Shown here: positions 11,638-23,501 of the stretch, in pieces
How the letters are laid out: the number at the start of each line of letters is the position of its first letter
Numbering within the stretch: position 1 is the stretch's first letter
Assembly: GCF_000003815.2 (NCBI RefSeq)
Contig: NW_023365837.1
Location: 172,375 to 218,561, forward strand
Direction: 5' to 3'
Length of the DNA stretch: 46,187 bases
DNA from: Branchiostoma floridae
Taxonomy: Eukaryota; Chordata; Leptocardii; Amphioxiformes; Branchiostomatidae
Program-made: the position numbers and the translations under genes
Notes under the pieces: generated by a model
Told to the model about the DNA's origin: nothing
Database searches by the model: none
Seen by the model: the letters and a program-made list of their open reading frames with translations, nothing else

Positions 11638-11849
11638 TACTCTCCAAAAAAAGAGGTTAGGCTCCGGCTGTTTTTTTAACGTTTTTTAGTCGTTTTTATC
11701 GGGCTTTCTTTTTTGTCATTTTTCTTGAAGTACGCTAGCCAAAGTTAGGTTTTGACACAGCAAGATAAAAAAAAAAAGATAGAAAGCCCGATAAAAACGA
11801 CTAAAAAAACGTTAAAAACAGCTGGAGCCTAACCTCTGCTTGGAGAGTA
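11638..11849. mobile_element. Foldback MITE with perfect 9-bp target duplication
   Basis: Long inverted ends: left tactctccaaaaaaagaggt, right end ...tggagagta, with inner arms containing gttaggctcc/ggagcctaac and cgataaaaacgacta. The flanks are cagaaacag on both sides (11629-11637 and 11850-11858). The 9-bp duplication suggests a Mutator-type transposase in trans. Confidence 0.8.
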
Positions 11850-12064
11850 CAGAAACAGGCCTATATAGTGCTTTGTTGGCAGGACTGGAAGATAATGGTG
11901 ACTTGACTTAACTAGGTTAATTTGTACTTTTGTCCCAGGGAAATTTTACCCTTACCGCGGACTCATTCTTCTAGACAATTAATCACCCATTTTTATTGAA
12001 ATTTACTGTCCAAAGTGGGGGAGGCAATGTTGCCAATAACAGGCCAATAGGCCAATTTCTGCAG

Positions 12065-12186
12065 TTTGAATCTGTACCACTAGAGGGCGCAGTTAGCTGG
12101 GAATTGTGGGATAGTTGCCAAAAATAGCACCACAACAGTTTCTCCGAGTCCGCCATTTTTCGCGAGTGGTTGTGTGTGGCCGACAG
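12065..12186 (+). promoter_or_regulatory. Probable H3.3 promoter and non-coding first exon
   Basis: A strong donor, GACAG|gtaagg, lies at 12186/12187. Upstream are ctgggaattgtgggat, which resembles a ZNF143-type element, and a cgccattttt word (YY1-like). H3.3 genes in animals commonly have a non-coding first exon, and the coding exon below has an acceptor at 13700/13701. The exon start is not determined. Some of the region could belong to another transcript. Confidence 0.45.
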
Positions 12187-13700
12187 GTAAGGCGAAACTC
12201 CCAAATTCTCGTTTTTCTGAACCAACAACTCACCCGAATCCCCAAATATCCACATAAGTAGCACCCTAGGGCTCTCATTTCGTTCCAAAAACAACTTTCA
12301 TCAGCTTGGAGGAATTTTTATCCGTATTTTTTTAGTCCGGAAAAATCTTCTCCGGCGTTCCACTCGCCTGGAGACGATTTTTCCTGCCATTTTCCAAAAT
12401 TTCGAGGGGAAGCGACACAGAGTCGCCTTTGGAATATCATTCGTTTTTGCGCAATTTTTCCCTCAGTGTTGCCCTAACCAGAACCACAAACGGTGACTCT
12501 GTGATATCCAGTTGCGTTTCAAGTGTTTTTGACGGAATTTACCAGGAGTTTTTGAGTATTTTTATGTTACGAGTGAGGTTTGTGTGTGTGTTTTGTAGCG
12601 TCTGGTGCCCGCCTTTTGTGTTACCCAGTATTTATCGATCGCGTAACCACGCATGTCTGTATATAATTTAGGCGCGCGGGCCGTTGAAAAATACTGAAAC
12701 ATTTACACACTTTTGCAAGGAAAATGGCAAAGAACAAAAAAAAGAGGAACTTAGTTGTGGTTTGGAAATTTTCCGCAGTTTTTGGGGTACCTCTTGACGC
12801 CAGTTATACAAGTATTTTGTTGGCCAATTTTGTTACATGAACCGGAAAGACAAGTTTGCCCGTTCACCATCTTTGTGCGTATGTAAGTGCGTATGAGTTG
12901 CGTATTAACATTTCCTTTTATTGGTTCTAGGTAAAAGGTAGCGGGAAGGAGTTATTTTGCTGCAAAACCTGACCAACAGAAAAATACTAACTCGTTGGCC
13001 TCAAAGTTTGCCTGAGCAAAAATTTTTTATAAAATTTATATCATCATCATTGGTTGGCTGTAGTGCGGGTGACTCATACATTTACTATATTCACACCCAT
13101 TGACTGATTTGAAGTTTGAAGTTCAACTTCAAGTCCATTTTTTTTCAGTCGCAAATTTTACCTGAGACAAAAGATGTAAATACACAACTCATGCAGACGC
13201 ACAAAGTGTGAATGTCCAAATGACCAAATCCTTCTTGTGTGTTGCCTGAATAGACAACCTCACTTGTTTGCACAATTGTATAGATTTTTGCATTTTTTTA
13301 GAGGTTAGCGGGAACTTTTGATAAGCTTCAGTAACGATTCGAGAGAACCACAGAACACCGTTCTGGAGTGCTCTGTGGTTGTCATAAAGTTGGATAAATG
13401 GCGGACGACTCAAGCAGTGGTGGGAAAGTGCGCATATTTCAAGACGTCCTCATGACACAACAAAGTCGTATCCGGCACGGAAACGAAAACGCTTAAACCT
13501 AACTTAAAGGATACTTATATGCACTCTTGTGTTAAACGTTAGGTTTAAGCGCTGCTTAAATATCAGTTTTCGTGCCGTGCATACGTTGTGAATATTGCTG
13601 TGCAGAGTAATAAGGTAAAGTCAAAGATTGACCTCATAATGTGGAAAAATGACCAAATAGAGTTACTTTAATTTTTACAATATATACCTTAAAACCACAG
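12187..13700 (+). other. Probable 5' UTR intron of the H3.3 gene
   Basis: The stretch runs from the gtaagg donor to the acceptor accacag at 13700. It is AT-rich apart from a foldback at 13473-13578. Short frames inside are not supported. Confidence 0.4.
13473..13578. mobile_element. Small foldback element, about 106 bp
   Basis: Arms: cggcacggaaacgaaaac then gcttaaacctaac on the left, gttaggtttaagc then gttttcgtgccg on the right. No ORF. It sits upstream of the H3.3 start. Confidence 0.65.
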
Positions 13701-13722
13701 TACCGACTGAAGAAACTCCAGC

Positions 13723-15318
<1,596 letters not shown>

Positions 15319-16091
15319 GTCCGCGTGACGCCTCCGCCGCCAGCTTTCCATGCTCTTATTCCACTATATTGTATGTTAGGCAATAGTGTATGCGACTAAT
15401 GTGTGTATAAGTATGCTATGTAGTTTGATAGAGATGGCTTCACATATGTCCCGTACGGATGTCTCGATCATGATGAATTGTAGAAAGATGGGTTTTGCCT
15501 TTAGCATAGTAATCCTGATGCAAGTGATCCTAAAGGCATCTCGGTTTGTTGAAGTGAGGTTGGAGACATCTACTGCTGTACTTGTATGATAGCTGTGCTC
15601 ACTGACAGTATTTTGTATGCGTGGTGAGACGTAGTGGGTTTTTAGTCGTCTTTTTATCCGTATGGTTTCTCCCAGGTGAGGACACGGGGCTCTGTTGGCG
15701 AGTTAGGTGGTGTTTCTTTCGCAAGTCCCATTTTCCAGCAAACAGCGACCAATAAGGGTGCACTTTATCTGGGTTAGGCACGGCCTGGGTATCCAACGGC
15801 TCGCCTGATTGGCTGCCTGTTGGTGCCGAACCCAGCAAAAGTTGAAGATTCCTCTACCTCAGCTGCAAACATCTTAGGACTCTAGACCTTTTTGGTACAG
15901 TACTAACACAGTCGTCAATGTGTAAAAGCATATATAAGTTTTTGGTACTACTACTGATGTTGTAAACTGCATATCTTCCACAAGTCAAGTTTTCTAGTGA
16001 CAACTTATACTGTAGTAGATCTCTCTAGATACACAAGAAAAGTTTTATTTCTGTATTTCCCTTCATGTATCACTCTACTTTATCCAATAAA
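15319..16091 (+). terminator. H3.3 3' UTR and poly(A) signal
   Basis: The first clear AATAAA after the stop is at 16086-16091 (ccaataaaagtgg), giving a 3' UTR near 790 nt. I see no histone stem-loop consensus after the stop. Short frames in this stretch are not supported. Confidence 0.65.
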
Positions 16092-16129
16092 AGTGGTTGG
16101 TATGGTTGTAGTGCTTTTGTTGCAAAAAG

Positions 16130-17530
16130 CTTTATTTGAAGAGAGCCAGTAATAGCTATGAACAAGCATAGGGGGGCCAAGCTGAAGTATTCATAGGATC
16201 CTTATGAAGTACATATGGATTTTTCATACAATCTCCTTCTATAAAACATACAACCATAATGGCATTCCAAGTCATGCAATTCCACTGCTGTGAAGACTAA
16301 ATCTTACAGAATTCATTCAAATTTTATGGATTTCATGGAAGTTCTATGGAGTCCATACAATCCTTACTTCTTTCTTGATCCACGACAAAGAGACATACAA
16401 TCGTTATAGAATTTAGATGATTCACTACTAAAAAACATGCAGTCTTGGTGGATTCATACAAGTTTTATGGAATACATATCATCCGTACTACAGTTATTTG
16501 TAACTTTATTAGACTGTCCAGCTGACATCGACTCCTGTCTTCCTGCCAGTTCTGTATCTGTACAGAACTGATGTTGATGTTTCAGTTGGTCTGACTTACA
16601 CCAACGCCTTACAGGCCAGCATTGGTGACAGTCTTTAATACACAAGTGTGTATTTACAACTGCAGAACGAAAACAGGCCGGTATAGCATTTTTATGCATC
16701 ATTGACGGCATGAAAGAGGTTACACATCTATTTACTACTCTGCACCCAACAACCCAAACTAGTAGCATTCCAAAGTATTATAAAAGTTGTCCCAAAATTG
16801 AGCAGAATTATTTCAATTTGGCAGAACTCATGATACTGAATTCATACCTACTTGTAGTACCTACCAAGTTTTTGATTTTCCACGATTGAAATGCCCCTTG
16901 CAATTCCAAAGAAAGCTGCCAGAGTGCTGAAACTTAAGTCATGTCTTCCAGTCCACGAGAGTTGTCTACCAACCAAACGTTGTGACCATAGCCTGTCTAG
17001 CACATGAGAAACCAGAATTTCAGCTGCAGTTCCATAACATGTACAATCTGCTGGTGGCCCAGAATTAGATTTTACTTCAAGCACTAATAAGCACCAAATA
17101 CAAGCCTTATATAACTTGCTTACACCAAGTATCAAGACAATCCTTCCAGGTCTTCTCAAGTTATCACGTTGACACTCAGACAGACACGCAGACACACACA
17201 AGAACGTAATCAATAACATAACCCCCGTGAAGATAAACAATTGGCTTGGGGGCCGAACCTATACCACTTACTCTCGGCATCAAGATCTGTCTACCACTCA
17301 AAAATCATAGCTGCGGCATGTCCAGAACTTGAGATATCAAACCCAGAAGTTCTGCTGCAGTACCGTAACAGGCCGTTAGGGGGCCCAAAATCTAATCGTT
17401 TCCAGGTCTCATCAAGACCTACTCACACACTGAATATCAATACATTCCATTATGCCTTCTCGAGTTATGCTGGTCTTCTACAAACATACAAACAAACGCT
17501 ATCCAAAGCATAACCTTCTTGGCGAAGGTT
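16130..17530. other. Intergenic repeats, no supported gene
   Basis: 16180-16500 is made of degenerate words such as catacaatc and ttcataca. 16980-17230 and 17320-17520 are two diverged copies of a dispersed repeat (ggggcccaaaatcta..., caagacctact, tcgagttatgctg); a third relative is near 44915-45040. The two minus-strand frames here (16454-16768 and 16848-17240) lie in this repeat sequence and lack domains. Confidence 0.45.
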
Positions 17531-17594
17531 ATAAATCCAGGTGTAACAGAGGGGATGCCCCACTGTCGGGAAACTACCTGAACGAATCAGCAAC

Positions 17595-17701
17595 TACGTA
17601 CACAAAACTAGTCACGTGACGCAAACTACGCCTCCTGATTGGTCCTCTGGCCCCCCACAGTCCGCCATTACAGAAAGAGGTCGGTGCATGTGTGGACAAA
17701 A
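17595..17701 (+). promoter_or_regulatory. Promoter of the gene starting at 17702
   Basis: An E-box gtcacgtgac lies near 17605-17620, an inverted CCAAT box (ctgattggtcc) near 17636-17646, and a cgccatt word near 17664. The ATG follows within about 40 nt of that word, giving a short 5' UTR. No TATA box is evident. Confidence 0.5.
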
Positions 17702-17786
17702 ATGGCGCACAAAGGTCTCTTTGGGAGGGCTTTAGAAGACACGTTCAAAGTCACGACATCGAGAGACGGCAGCAGAAGCTTCTTTG
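17702..17786 (+). CDS. First coding exon of an unrecognised gene
   Basis: ATG in good context (aaaATGG) opens 28 codons, MAHKGLFGRALEDTFKVT onward to SFF plus one base, ending at a strong donor TTTG|gtaagt. The exon has no domain I recognise. A downstream exon at 20122-20206 accepts this phase (G+CT gives Ala) and stays open, which supports a real split gene. The upstream E-box and CCAAT box support a promoter here. Confidence 0.55.
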
Positions 17787-17992
17787 GTAAGTTCACGTGC
17801 TCTCAGATGTTTTATTACAGTCAATCTGTATGAAATACTAGAATTTTACGTTATCAACGCAGACAAATTTGATCCAGGTTTGGGGGAGGGGGGCATCTCT
17901 TGAAATATTTTGATTTGAAGTGCCCCAACATATACCAATGCTCCCTTTTTTCATCATAACGTCTAAGAATTCAGCCTATATTTCGTCCTGTT

Positions 17993-18313
17993 GCAGGGCT
18001 CGAAATACCACCTGCATATGCATAAATTTATGCAGGTTAGTGGAGGTGAAATTGGAGCTGTGCAATTATTTTTGGTGTCTACCTGCACCTAACTTGCACT
18101 GGTCCATGTACTGAGTTTTATACATAAATGTCATATGATGTACTACGTGCATGTGGATTGTCATCGTATCTGCATTGACTGTTACCACCTATAGAAGAAA
18201 AAATAGCAATGGTTCCTGAAAAATTTTAGTATGATCCGTACTTCATACAAATTATTCAGGGTGGTGCAGGTAAAATTTGTCTGGTGCAGGTGATTTTCAG
18301 TGTTACCTGCACC
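17993..18313. mobile_element. Non-autonomous element with GCAGGGCTCGAAATAC ends, copy 2
   Basis: Reverse-orientation relative of 771-1104. It begins gcagggctcgaaatacc, and the far end stops at gttacctgcacc without the terminal repeat, so this copy is truncated. It lies inside the intron between exons 17702 and 20122. Confidence 0.65.
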
Positions 18314-18911
18314 AGTGATTTGTTGTGGGGGTAAGAGTTCAGGTTCTTGGAAATAAATTATTTGCTACCCCCAAAATATATGATTGTCTTCATGCTTCTG
18401 TTCCCCAGGGGTAATTAAGTGGTAAATTTGTAATGAAATAGCAGATACAACTAAGTGAATGTGACAATGTTACGTCATCATTGTGATAACATTGTGATAT
18501 CATCGGGTGGGCTATATATGTATGTAAGAAAGGAGTAAGTGAAAACAGTCTGGTGGCTCCCAGCAATGCAAACCACTATGCCAAAAGGCTCAGAGCCAAT
18601 TGACATGGTCAGTTTGGCAGTGCTTAAACACCACTGTTACACTACTCCCCCTTTTCTTGTTAAGATTTGTCCGCAAATCTCCGAGTTTGTGGCACATCTT
18701 CTAGCCCGTTACTCACAGGCTCGACATAAGAACCAATGTAAGAAAGGAGTAGAAACGGTCTCCTGGGTCTCGGGATTCGAGCCCAGGCTGCCAGATCTCA
18801 AACCCAACTGCAAAACTGCTAGGCCAAAAGGGACAGTCCCATTTCTATTGGTCAGTTTGGCGGTGCTTGACCAATACTGTTACACGTACAGTCGTATATA
18901 CATTTGATTTT
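18314..18911. other. Intronic sequence with an internal duplication, no gene
   Basis: The words gtaagaaaggagta and gtcagtttggc-gtgcttga recur about 200 bp apart (18525/18735 and 18608/18850), showing a diverged local duplication. A 122-codon frame across it has no domain. Confidence 0.4.
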
Positions 18912-19016
18912 NNNNNNNNNNNNNNNNNNNNNNNNNNNNNNNNNNNNNNNNNNNNNNNNNNNNNNNNNNNNNNNNNNNNNNNNNNNNNNNNNNNNNNNNN
19001 NNNNNNNNNNNNNNNN
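18912..19016. other. Assembly gap (N)
   Basis: 105 N next to telomere-like repeats. Confidence 0.99.
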
Positions 19017-19025
19017 CTGCACTAC

Positions 19026-19062
19026 ACTAAACCTAACCCTAACCCTAACCCTATCCCTAAGT
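19026..19062. repeat. Short interstitial telomere-like tract
   Basis: Four to five imperfect copies of the vertebrate-type CCCTAA telomere unit (aaccctaaccctaaccctat) lie directly after the gap. Further single ccctaa/ccctagcc words follow near 19115 and 19378. Confidence 0.8.
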
Positions 19063-19117
19063 CAGATTCTTAGAGGAGATCAAGAATGCTAACTCACCTT
19101 ACTAGGGAGTACCCATA

Positions 19118-19640
19118 ACCCTAGCCGCCCCCCTCCCACATGCCAAAGGACTGCCCCAAACAGCCATCTTAAGAGGGTAGCTTACTGGGTTGTCGTCGTC
19201 ATCTCGCCCCGAAAACTTCACAGTGACCCTCCCGCACTCCCGCGGCCCGCGCGACCCCTACCTTACCCCCCCCTGATAGGAAGGTAGCGTCAAGCCCCCT
19301 CGATAGCTTCAGGCGTCTACACATCCTCCTCACATCTGCTTGAAGAAATCTGAACTCACTCAGTAGCTGAACTACACTAACCCTGGCCGCCCCCCTCCCA
19401 CATGCCAAAGGACTGCCCCAAACAGCCATCTTAAGAGGGTAGCTTACTGCGTTGTCGTCGTCATCTCGCCCCGAAAACTTCACAGTGACCCTCCCGCACT
19501 CCCGCGGCCCGCGCGACCCCTACCTTACCCCCCCTGATAGGAAGGTAGCGTCAAGCCCCCTTGATAGCTTCAGGCGTCTACACATCCTCCTCACATCTGC
19601 TTGAAGAAATCTGAACTCACTCAGTAATTGAACTCCACTA
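19118..19640. repeat. Two-copy GC-rich tandem repeat, period about 262 bp
   Basis: Copy 1 starts ccctagccgcccccctccc (19118) and copy 2 ccctggccgcccccctccc (about 19380); they are nearly identical through the ...gaaatctgaactcactcagta stretch. Minus-strand frames share LSEFRFLQADVRRMCRRLK, but the period is not a multiple of three, so they are probably not coding. A third fragment of the start is near 20400. Confidence 0.8.
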
Positions 19641-19649
19641 ACCCTTAAT

Positions 19650-19784
19650 CTAACCAACACACACATGGAAGCACACACATACACGCGTTCTTGCATGCCA
19701 ACACACACATAACAGGAAGCACGGAAACACTCACAAATACGGGACACCCACACACACAGACACCCACACTACACACACACACAC

Positions 19785-19835
<51 letters not shown>
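19650..19835. repeat. (CA)n microsatellite
   Basis: Interrupted then pure CA dinucleotide repeat. Frames across it are artefacts. Confidence 0.95.
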
Positions 19836-19838
<3 letters not shown>

Positions 19839-20121
19839 GCCAACACAGGAATGCTTATACAAGCAAATTAGAGACACAGAGAAGCACGCCTTGACAGTTC
19901 AACTGTCGTTGTCCCCCACCCCACCCGTAGTAAACTTGTGTGTATTGGACTGGCTGGACTAACCTCTTTTGAAAACGATATCGTCTCACTCGTCGATCCG
20001 TTCTGGGAACGTTGTTGACAAAGTCTAAAATCCAAGAATTGAGGAGCAGCTAAGTTTTTTTTTTTAAATGACAGCGAATCATTCTCTGATGATAATGTCC
20101 GACTGCTTCTTTTTTCCACAG

Positions 20122-20206
20122 CTCGTGACCTTGTTTCGTCATGTAGATGTTATAGGTTAAAGTTTAAATCGCCTGATGATCCTGACACTATTGCCAATGG
20201 TGATGA
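20122..20206 (+). CDS. Probable second coding exon of the 17702 gene
   Basis: The acceptor ttttttccacag precedes 85 nt that stay open in the phase left by the 17702 exon: Ala then RDLVSSCRCYRLKFKSPDDP and DTIANGD, ending GA|gtatgt at a strong donor. I do not recognise the protein. The exon leaves phase 2, while the candidate terminal exon at 22773 needs phase 0, so at least one more exon must lie between, perhaps in the N gap 22186-22619. A decayed relative (ctaaaggtcaaagtt then tcgcctgatgatcct) is at 20618-20655. Confidence 0.5.
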
Positions 20207-20349
20207 GTATGTTTACCCAAGTAATCGATAAACAATAGGTGTGACATATACAACCCGCCCCTCGCGTGCCAACACATAATTGGCTACTTAGCATGTAAAA
20301 GAATCGACTTTGTCGGTGTGTATTCGCTAGAAATTCATAACGTGACCGA

Positions 20350-20845
20350 AAGATGACTACTCTACTCTACTCTACACTTGTGTGTCGCGTCGCCATCTGT
20401 GGCCGCCCCCCTCCCACTTTCATACTCCAATGCTTACAGTCGATTTATTCATTAATCTAAATAATAAATGTAAAGGATTGCCGAGGAAACTGACCTGTTC
20501 TTAACTTCATTCCACCTGTGTCTTCGTTATGAAATGCCACATTTGTGACAGCGTCTACAATGTGAAATTGTGCGGGCAAGATTGTTTCTGACTGTCTGAT
20601 GACATTTCTAAGATGCTAAAGGTCAAAGTTGAATCGCCTGATGATCCTCGTGTTGAAACTTAGTGGGACATTATTGTTCACTTTAAGAATCCAATGTCAT
20701 CATTAGTCCGTTTAAATGTAAAGCTGTAATTTGCCTAAGTGTAAAAGTATGCAATTCAGCCTGTGGCTGCCATATAACGTTACTTCTATCTGATCATATT
20801 GATCGAAAAAACATCCACTCATTAGAGTAGAGTAGAGTAGAGTTC
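20350..20845. mobile_element. Possible foldback element with (ACTCT)n ends
   Basis: tactctactctactctac near 20355 and agagtagagtagagtagag near 20825 are inverted pentanucleotide arrays about 470 bp apart. The interior includes the tcgcctgatgatcct word shared with the exon at 20122, suggesting capture or local duplication. The ends could also be unrelated simple repeats. Confidence 0.4.
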
Positions 20846-21316
20846 TTCGGTTCTCGCTCCAGTTGAAACCGCTCCTCATTCTATTCGGTCAGCATACAGA
20901 CATAGTTCTTTTATGTGGTCTGTCCAGAGCTTTTGTAGTTATACATGATGGGATGATTCATTCACTCATTCAAACTTTTCAACAAAATGTAAATCATGCA
21001 TTAGCGTCCCCCAGCGATTCAGTTCAAAAGTGCAGCCTGAAACACGGTACAGAAGCTCTGCAGGTCGTTGGCGTCATGCTCAAGGTTGTCTTATAGGGAT
21101 ATACAATAGATACAAAATTGTCTAAGCAGATGTTATTTGCGTGTTTTTTTTGTTTTGTTTTTTTTTGCTGTGCGGGGGGGGGGTTCATACACGCATTTCT
21201 TCAGTTTTCTGAATAGCTGTACGGTAGTTCTTTCGAGAGGATGTGGGTGGCCCTGAAAAGGGCCGGGGTACTACGTCTGGATCTTACAGACCCAGGATTC
21301 TGAAACGGTCTGGATT

Positions 21317-21970
21317 CTAGAAAACAGACTGCTCTTTGAGCTTGAAGGCCAACTCTGTGACGGCCAATTCGAGGTGACGATTACTGAACCCGACTACTCC
21401 GTCAGCCTCTCTCTGCAGCAAGCAGGATAAATTGCTTAGTGTGTCGTCTGGCAACTGCATTTGACAACTGTACTTTTTGTAGAGGGTGGGATCTGTAAAT
21501 TCTAGATTCTTGATGGCAAAGACATGTCTCAATGGTACTCTACTTGGGTATGGCCCAGCCCGTGATAGGACATCGTAAATCAATGATCGCAGTGTCCCGT
21601 CTGCTCTTAGGCGCATAGCAGCTGCCATCACAGCCTCGTTCAGTTGACTTTCCTCTAAGAAACGAGGAGGGCATTCCCTCAACTTGAGTCCCCTCCAGCC
21701 GCGACGGCCATTGTGATCCTGCCCTCTTTGTACGGAAGGTTGCCTCCATCTTTTCTGTATAGCGGACGCGATTTGTTTGCTAAATCGCTGAAACGACTTG
21801 CCTGCTAGCTCCTGACTTCCGTCTCTCTCTTCTGCATAAGACCTAACGCAGTGCACGTACGACAGGTGTAGGTCCTGTGTAGAAACGAAATCGCAGTCGT
21901 CTTCCGCCAGAACCAGGCAAGAATCCAACCATCTGTCCAAGAAAACAAGAGTTATTCCGACTCTCGGCAT
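21317..21970 (-). CDS. Intronless 217-aa protein, possible winged-helix DNA-binding region
   Basis: A single frame of 217 codons starts ATG CCG in context CAAAATGC and ends TAG. The N-terminal half (about 10-100) holds WLDSCLVLAEDDCDFVSTQD, LHLSYVHCVRSYAEE, FQRFSKQIASAIQKRW and RRGWRGLKLRE. This order of a helix, LxxxY, a basic helix and a final G-x-x-G-hydrophobic strand resembles winged-helix domains seen after phage-type primases and in some transposon proteins. The C-terminal half has no recognised motif. It lies antisense inside a putative intron of the 17702 gene, so it may be a retrogene, a captured transposon gene, or one large exon. The domain call is tentative. Confidence 0.5.
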   Translation of the reverse strand: MPRVGITLVFLDRWLDSCLVLAEDDCDFVSTQDLHLSYVHCVRSYAEERDGSQELAGKSFQRFSKQIASAIQKRWRQPSVQRGQDHNGRRGWRGLKLRECPPRFLEESQLNEAVMAAAMRLRADGTLRSLIYDVLSRAGPYPSRVPLRHVFAIKNLEFTDPTLYKKYSCQMQLPDDTLSNLSCLLQREADGVVGFSNRHLELAVTELAFKLKEQSVF

Positions 21971-22185
21971 TTTGGTTACTCTAGTAGTCTGCTAACTTCT
22001 TGCTTGTCTATAAATCTACTTGGTGCGGACCTCGAAGGAGTTACGCTTAATCAACCAAACTCGGTCTGCAGAACTGGTTCGACCACGGCCGTGCCTTGAA
22101 CTAGATAATCCGATAATTTCCATTCTTCCCCGATATAAAGGCAAAGCAGACACGGGCGCCATTATGCTTTGCTAATAAAGAAAGA

Positions 22186-22619
22186 NNNNNNNNNNNNNNN
22201 NNNNNNNNNNNNNNNNNNNNNNNNNNNNNNNNNNNNNNNNNNNNNNNNNNNNNNNNNNNNNNNNNNNNNNNNNNNNNNNNNNNNNNNNNNNNNNNNNNNN
22301 NNNNNNNNNNNNNNNNNNNNNNNNNNNNNNNNNNNNNNNNNNNNNNNNNNNNNNNNNNNNNNNNNNNNNNNNNNNNNNNNNNNNNNNNNNNNNNNNNNNN
22401 NNNNNNNNNNNNNNNNNNNNNNNNNNNNNNNNNNNNNNNNNNNNNNNNNNNNNNNNNNNNNNNNNNNNNNNNNNNNNNNNNNNNNNNNNNNNNNNNNNNN
22501 NNNNNNNNNNNNNNNNNNNNNNNNNNNNNNNNNNNNNNNNNNNNNNNNNNNNNNNNNNNNNNNNNNNNNNNNNNNNNNNNNNNNNNNNNNNNNNNNNNNN
22601 NNNNNNNNNNNNNNNNNNN
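22186..22619. other. Assembly gap (N)
   Basis: 434 N followed by (CA/TA/GT) and (GA)n simple repeats at 22624-22710. All frames crossing it are artefacts. Confidence 0.99.
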
Positions 22620-22772
22620 AGGCGCGCGCACACACACATAAATATATATATATATATGTGTGTGTGTGTAAATTAATATATATAGAGAGAGAGAGAGAAA
22701 GAGAGAGAGACCTTTTTGCTGTGAACTCAAACCTATCAATTAAAGAAAGTCTATATTTATTCTTTTTGGCAG

Positions 22773-23501
22773 GTGCAACAACTTCATGCCCTACGCAAAG
22801 TGCTGTCAGAACCGCCAATGGGCCGGCCGGACGCGTCTCAACTTGTGGAGAAGGTGATCTCTCAACACTTTGCTGCTGTTCCTCCTCCCACTGAACATCA
22901 TCAACAACAACCCTGTAACCCTCTCACGCCCAACACAATGGCTAGGCTTACAGAGGGCAGATATTACTCTCCATATGCTGCACCGTGTGCCGTTCATCCA
23001 AACATACACTCAACAAGGAACATAACACAGCTAACAGATCTAGACAGTAACATATCCAGCATCCAACATGGTACAACATACTGTGAGGAGGTACCAGAAC
23101 CGGCAGCAATGTTGGAGCAGCAAAGGAGTGTCCATAAGCAAACATATAGACAAGAGCACGTCAAAGTACCGGCCGGTAAAAACGCAAAGTTGTACACTGA
23201 TCGCTTCGAAAACAGCAGTCAGATAGAAGGAACGCAAAGCCATGCATCAACTAGGACACAAGTTGCAAAATCTGACGATGACCAGGCGATTGTTGAGGAA
23301 GAGCAAATTGGCAACCAGAACGCTGTAGATTTGCCGTCATCTGAAGATGCGCTCAATTGGACTGACGACAAAAAACTTACGGACAAACTCGATGTTGTTG
23401 ACAATGACCTTTCTGAGACAGGTCTGACCAAGTCCATGACAAGTATGTATCTTTTCAAGGCAGAGGAAAGTGTATCTCTTCTTAATGAAACGGACGCATA
23501 G
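22773..23501 (+). CDS. Probable terminal coding exon, 242 codons, unrecognised protein
   Basis: The frame opens directly at an acceptor (ctttttggcag, 22772), begins VQQLHALRKVLSEPP, and runs 242 codons to TAG, so it is an exon rather than a GTG-started gene. Residues 1-35 look helical (LRKVLSEPP, SQLVEKVISQHF). The remainder is polar, rich in Gln, Ser and acidic residues, probably disordered, and ends in an acidic tail (DKLDVVDNDLSETG). It may be the last exon of the gene starting at 17702, but the connecting exon is not seen. A possible AATAAA is at 24145-24150. Confidence 0.55.
   Translation: MQQLHALRKVLSEPPMGRPDASQLVEKVISQHFAAVPPPTEHHQQQPCNPLTPNTMARLTEGRYYSPYAAPCAVHPNIHSTRNITQLTDLDSNISSIQHGTTYCEEVPEPAAMLEQQRSVHKQTYRQEHVKVPAGKNAKLYTDRFENSSQIEGTQSHASTRTQVAKSDDDQAIVEEEQIGNQNAVDLPSSEDALNWTDDKKLTDKLDVVDNDLSETGLTKSMTSMYLFKAEESVSLLNETDA

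Noticed and set aside
16848-17240. 130-codon minus-strand frame with a hydrophobic start
   Set aside because: It lies across a dispersed repeat family also seen at 17.3-17.5 and 44.9-45.0 kb, and no domain is visible.
19199-19753. Repeated LSEFRFLQADVRRMCRRLK frames
   Set aside because: The shared peptide reflects a two-copy DNA repeat with a 262-bp period that does not keep frame. No splice or start evidence.
19645-19894. CVCV/HTHT-type frames over (CA)n
   Set aside because: Microsatellite artefacts, as at 24540-24764, 38416-38660 and 39494-39742.
22101-22894. Long frames made mostly of X
   Set aside because: They run through the N gap; the same applies to frames over the gaps at 4320, 6578, 18912 and 38688.
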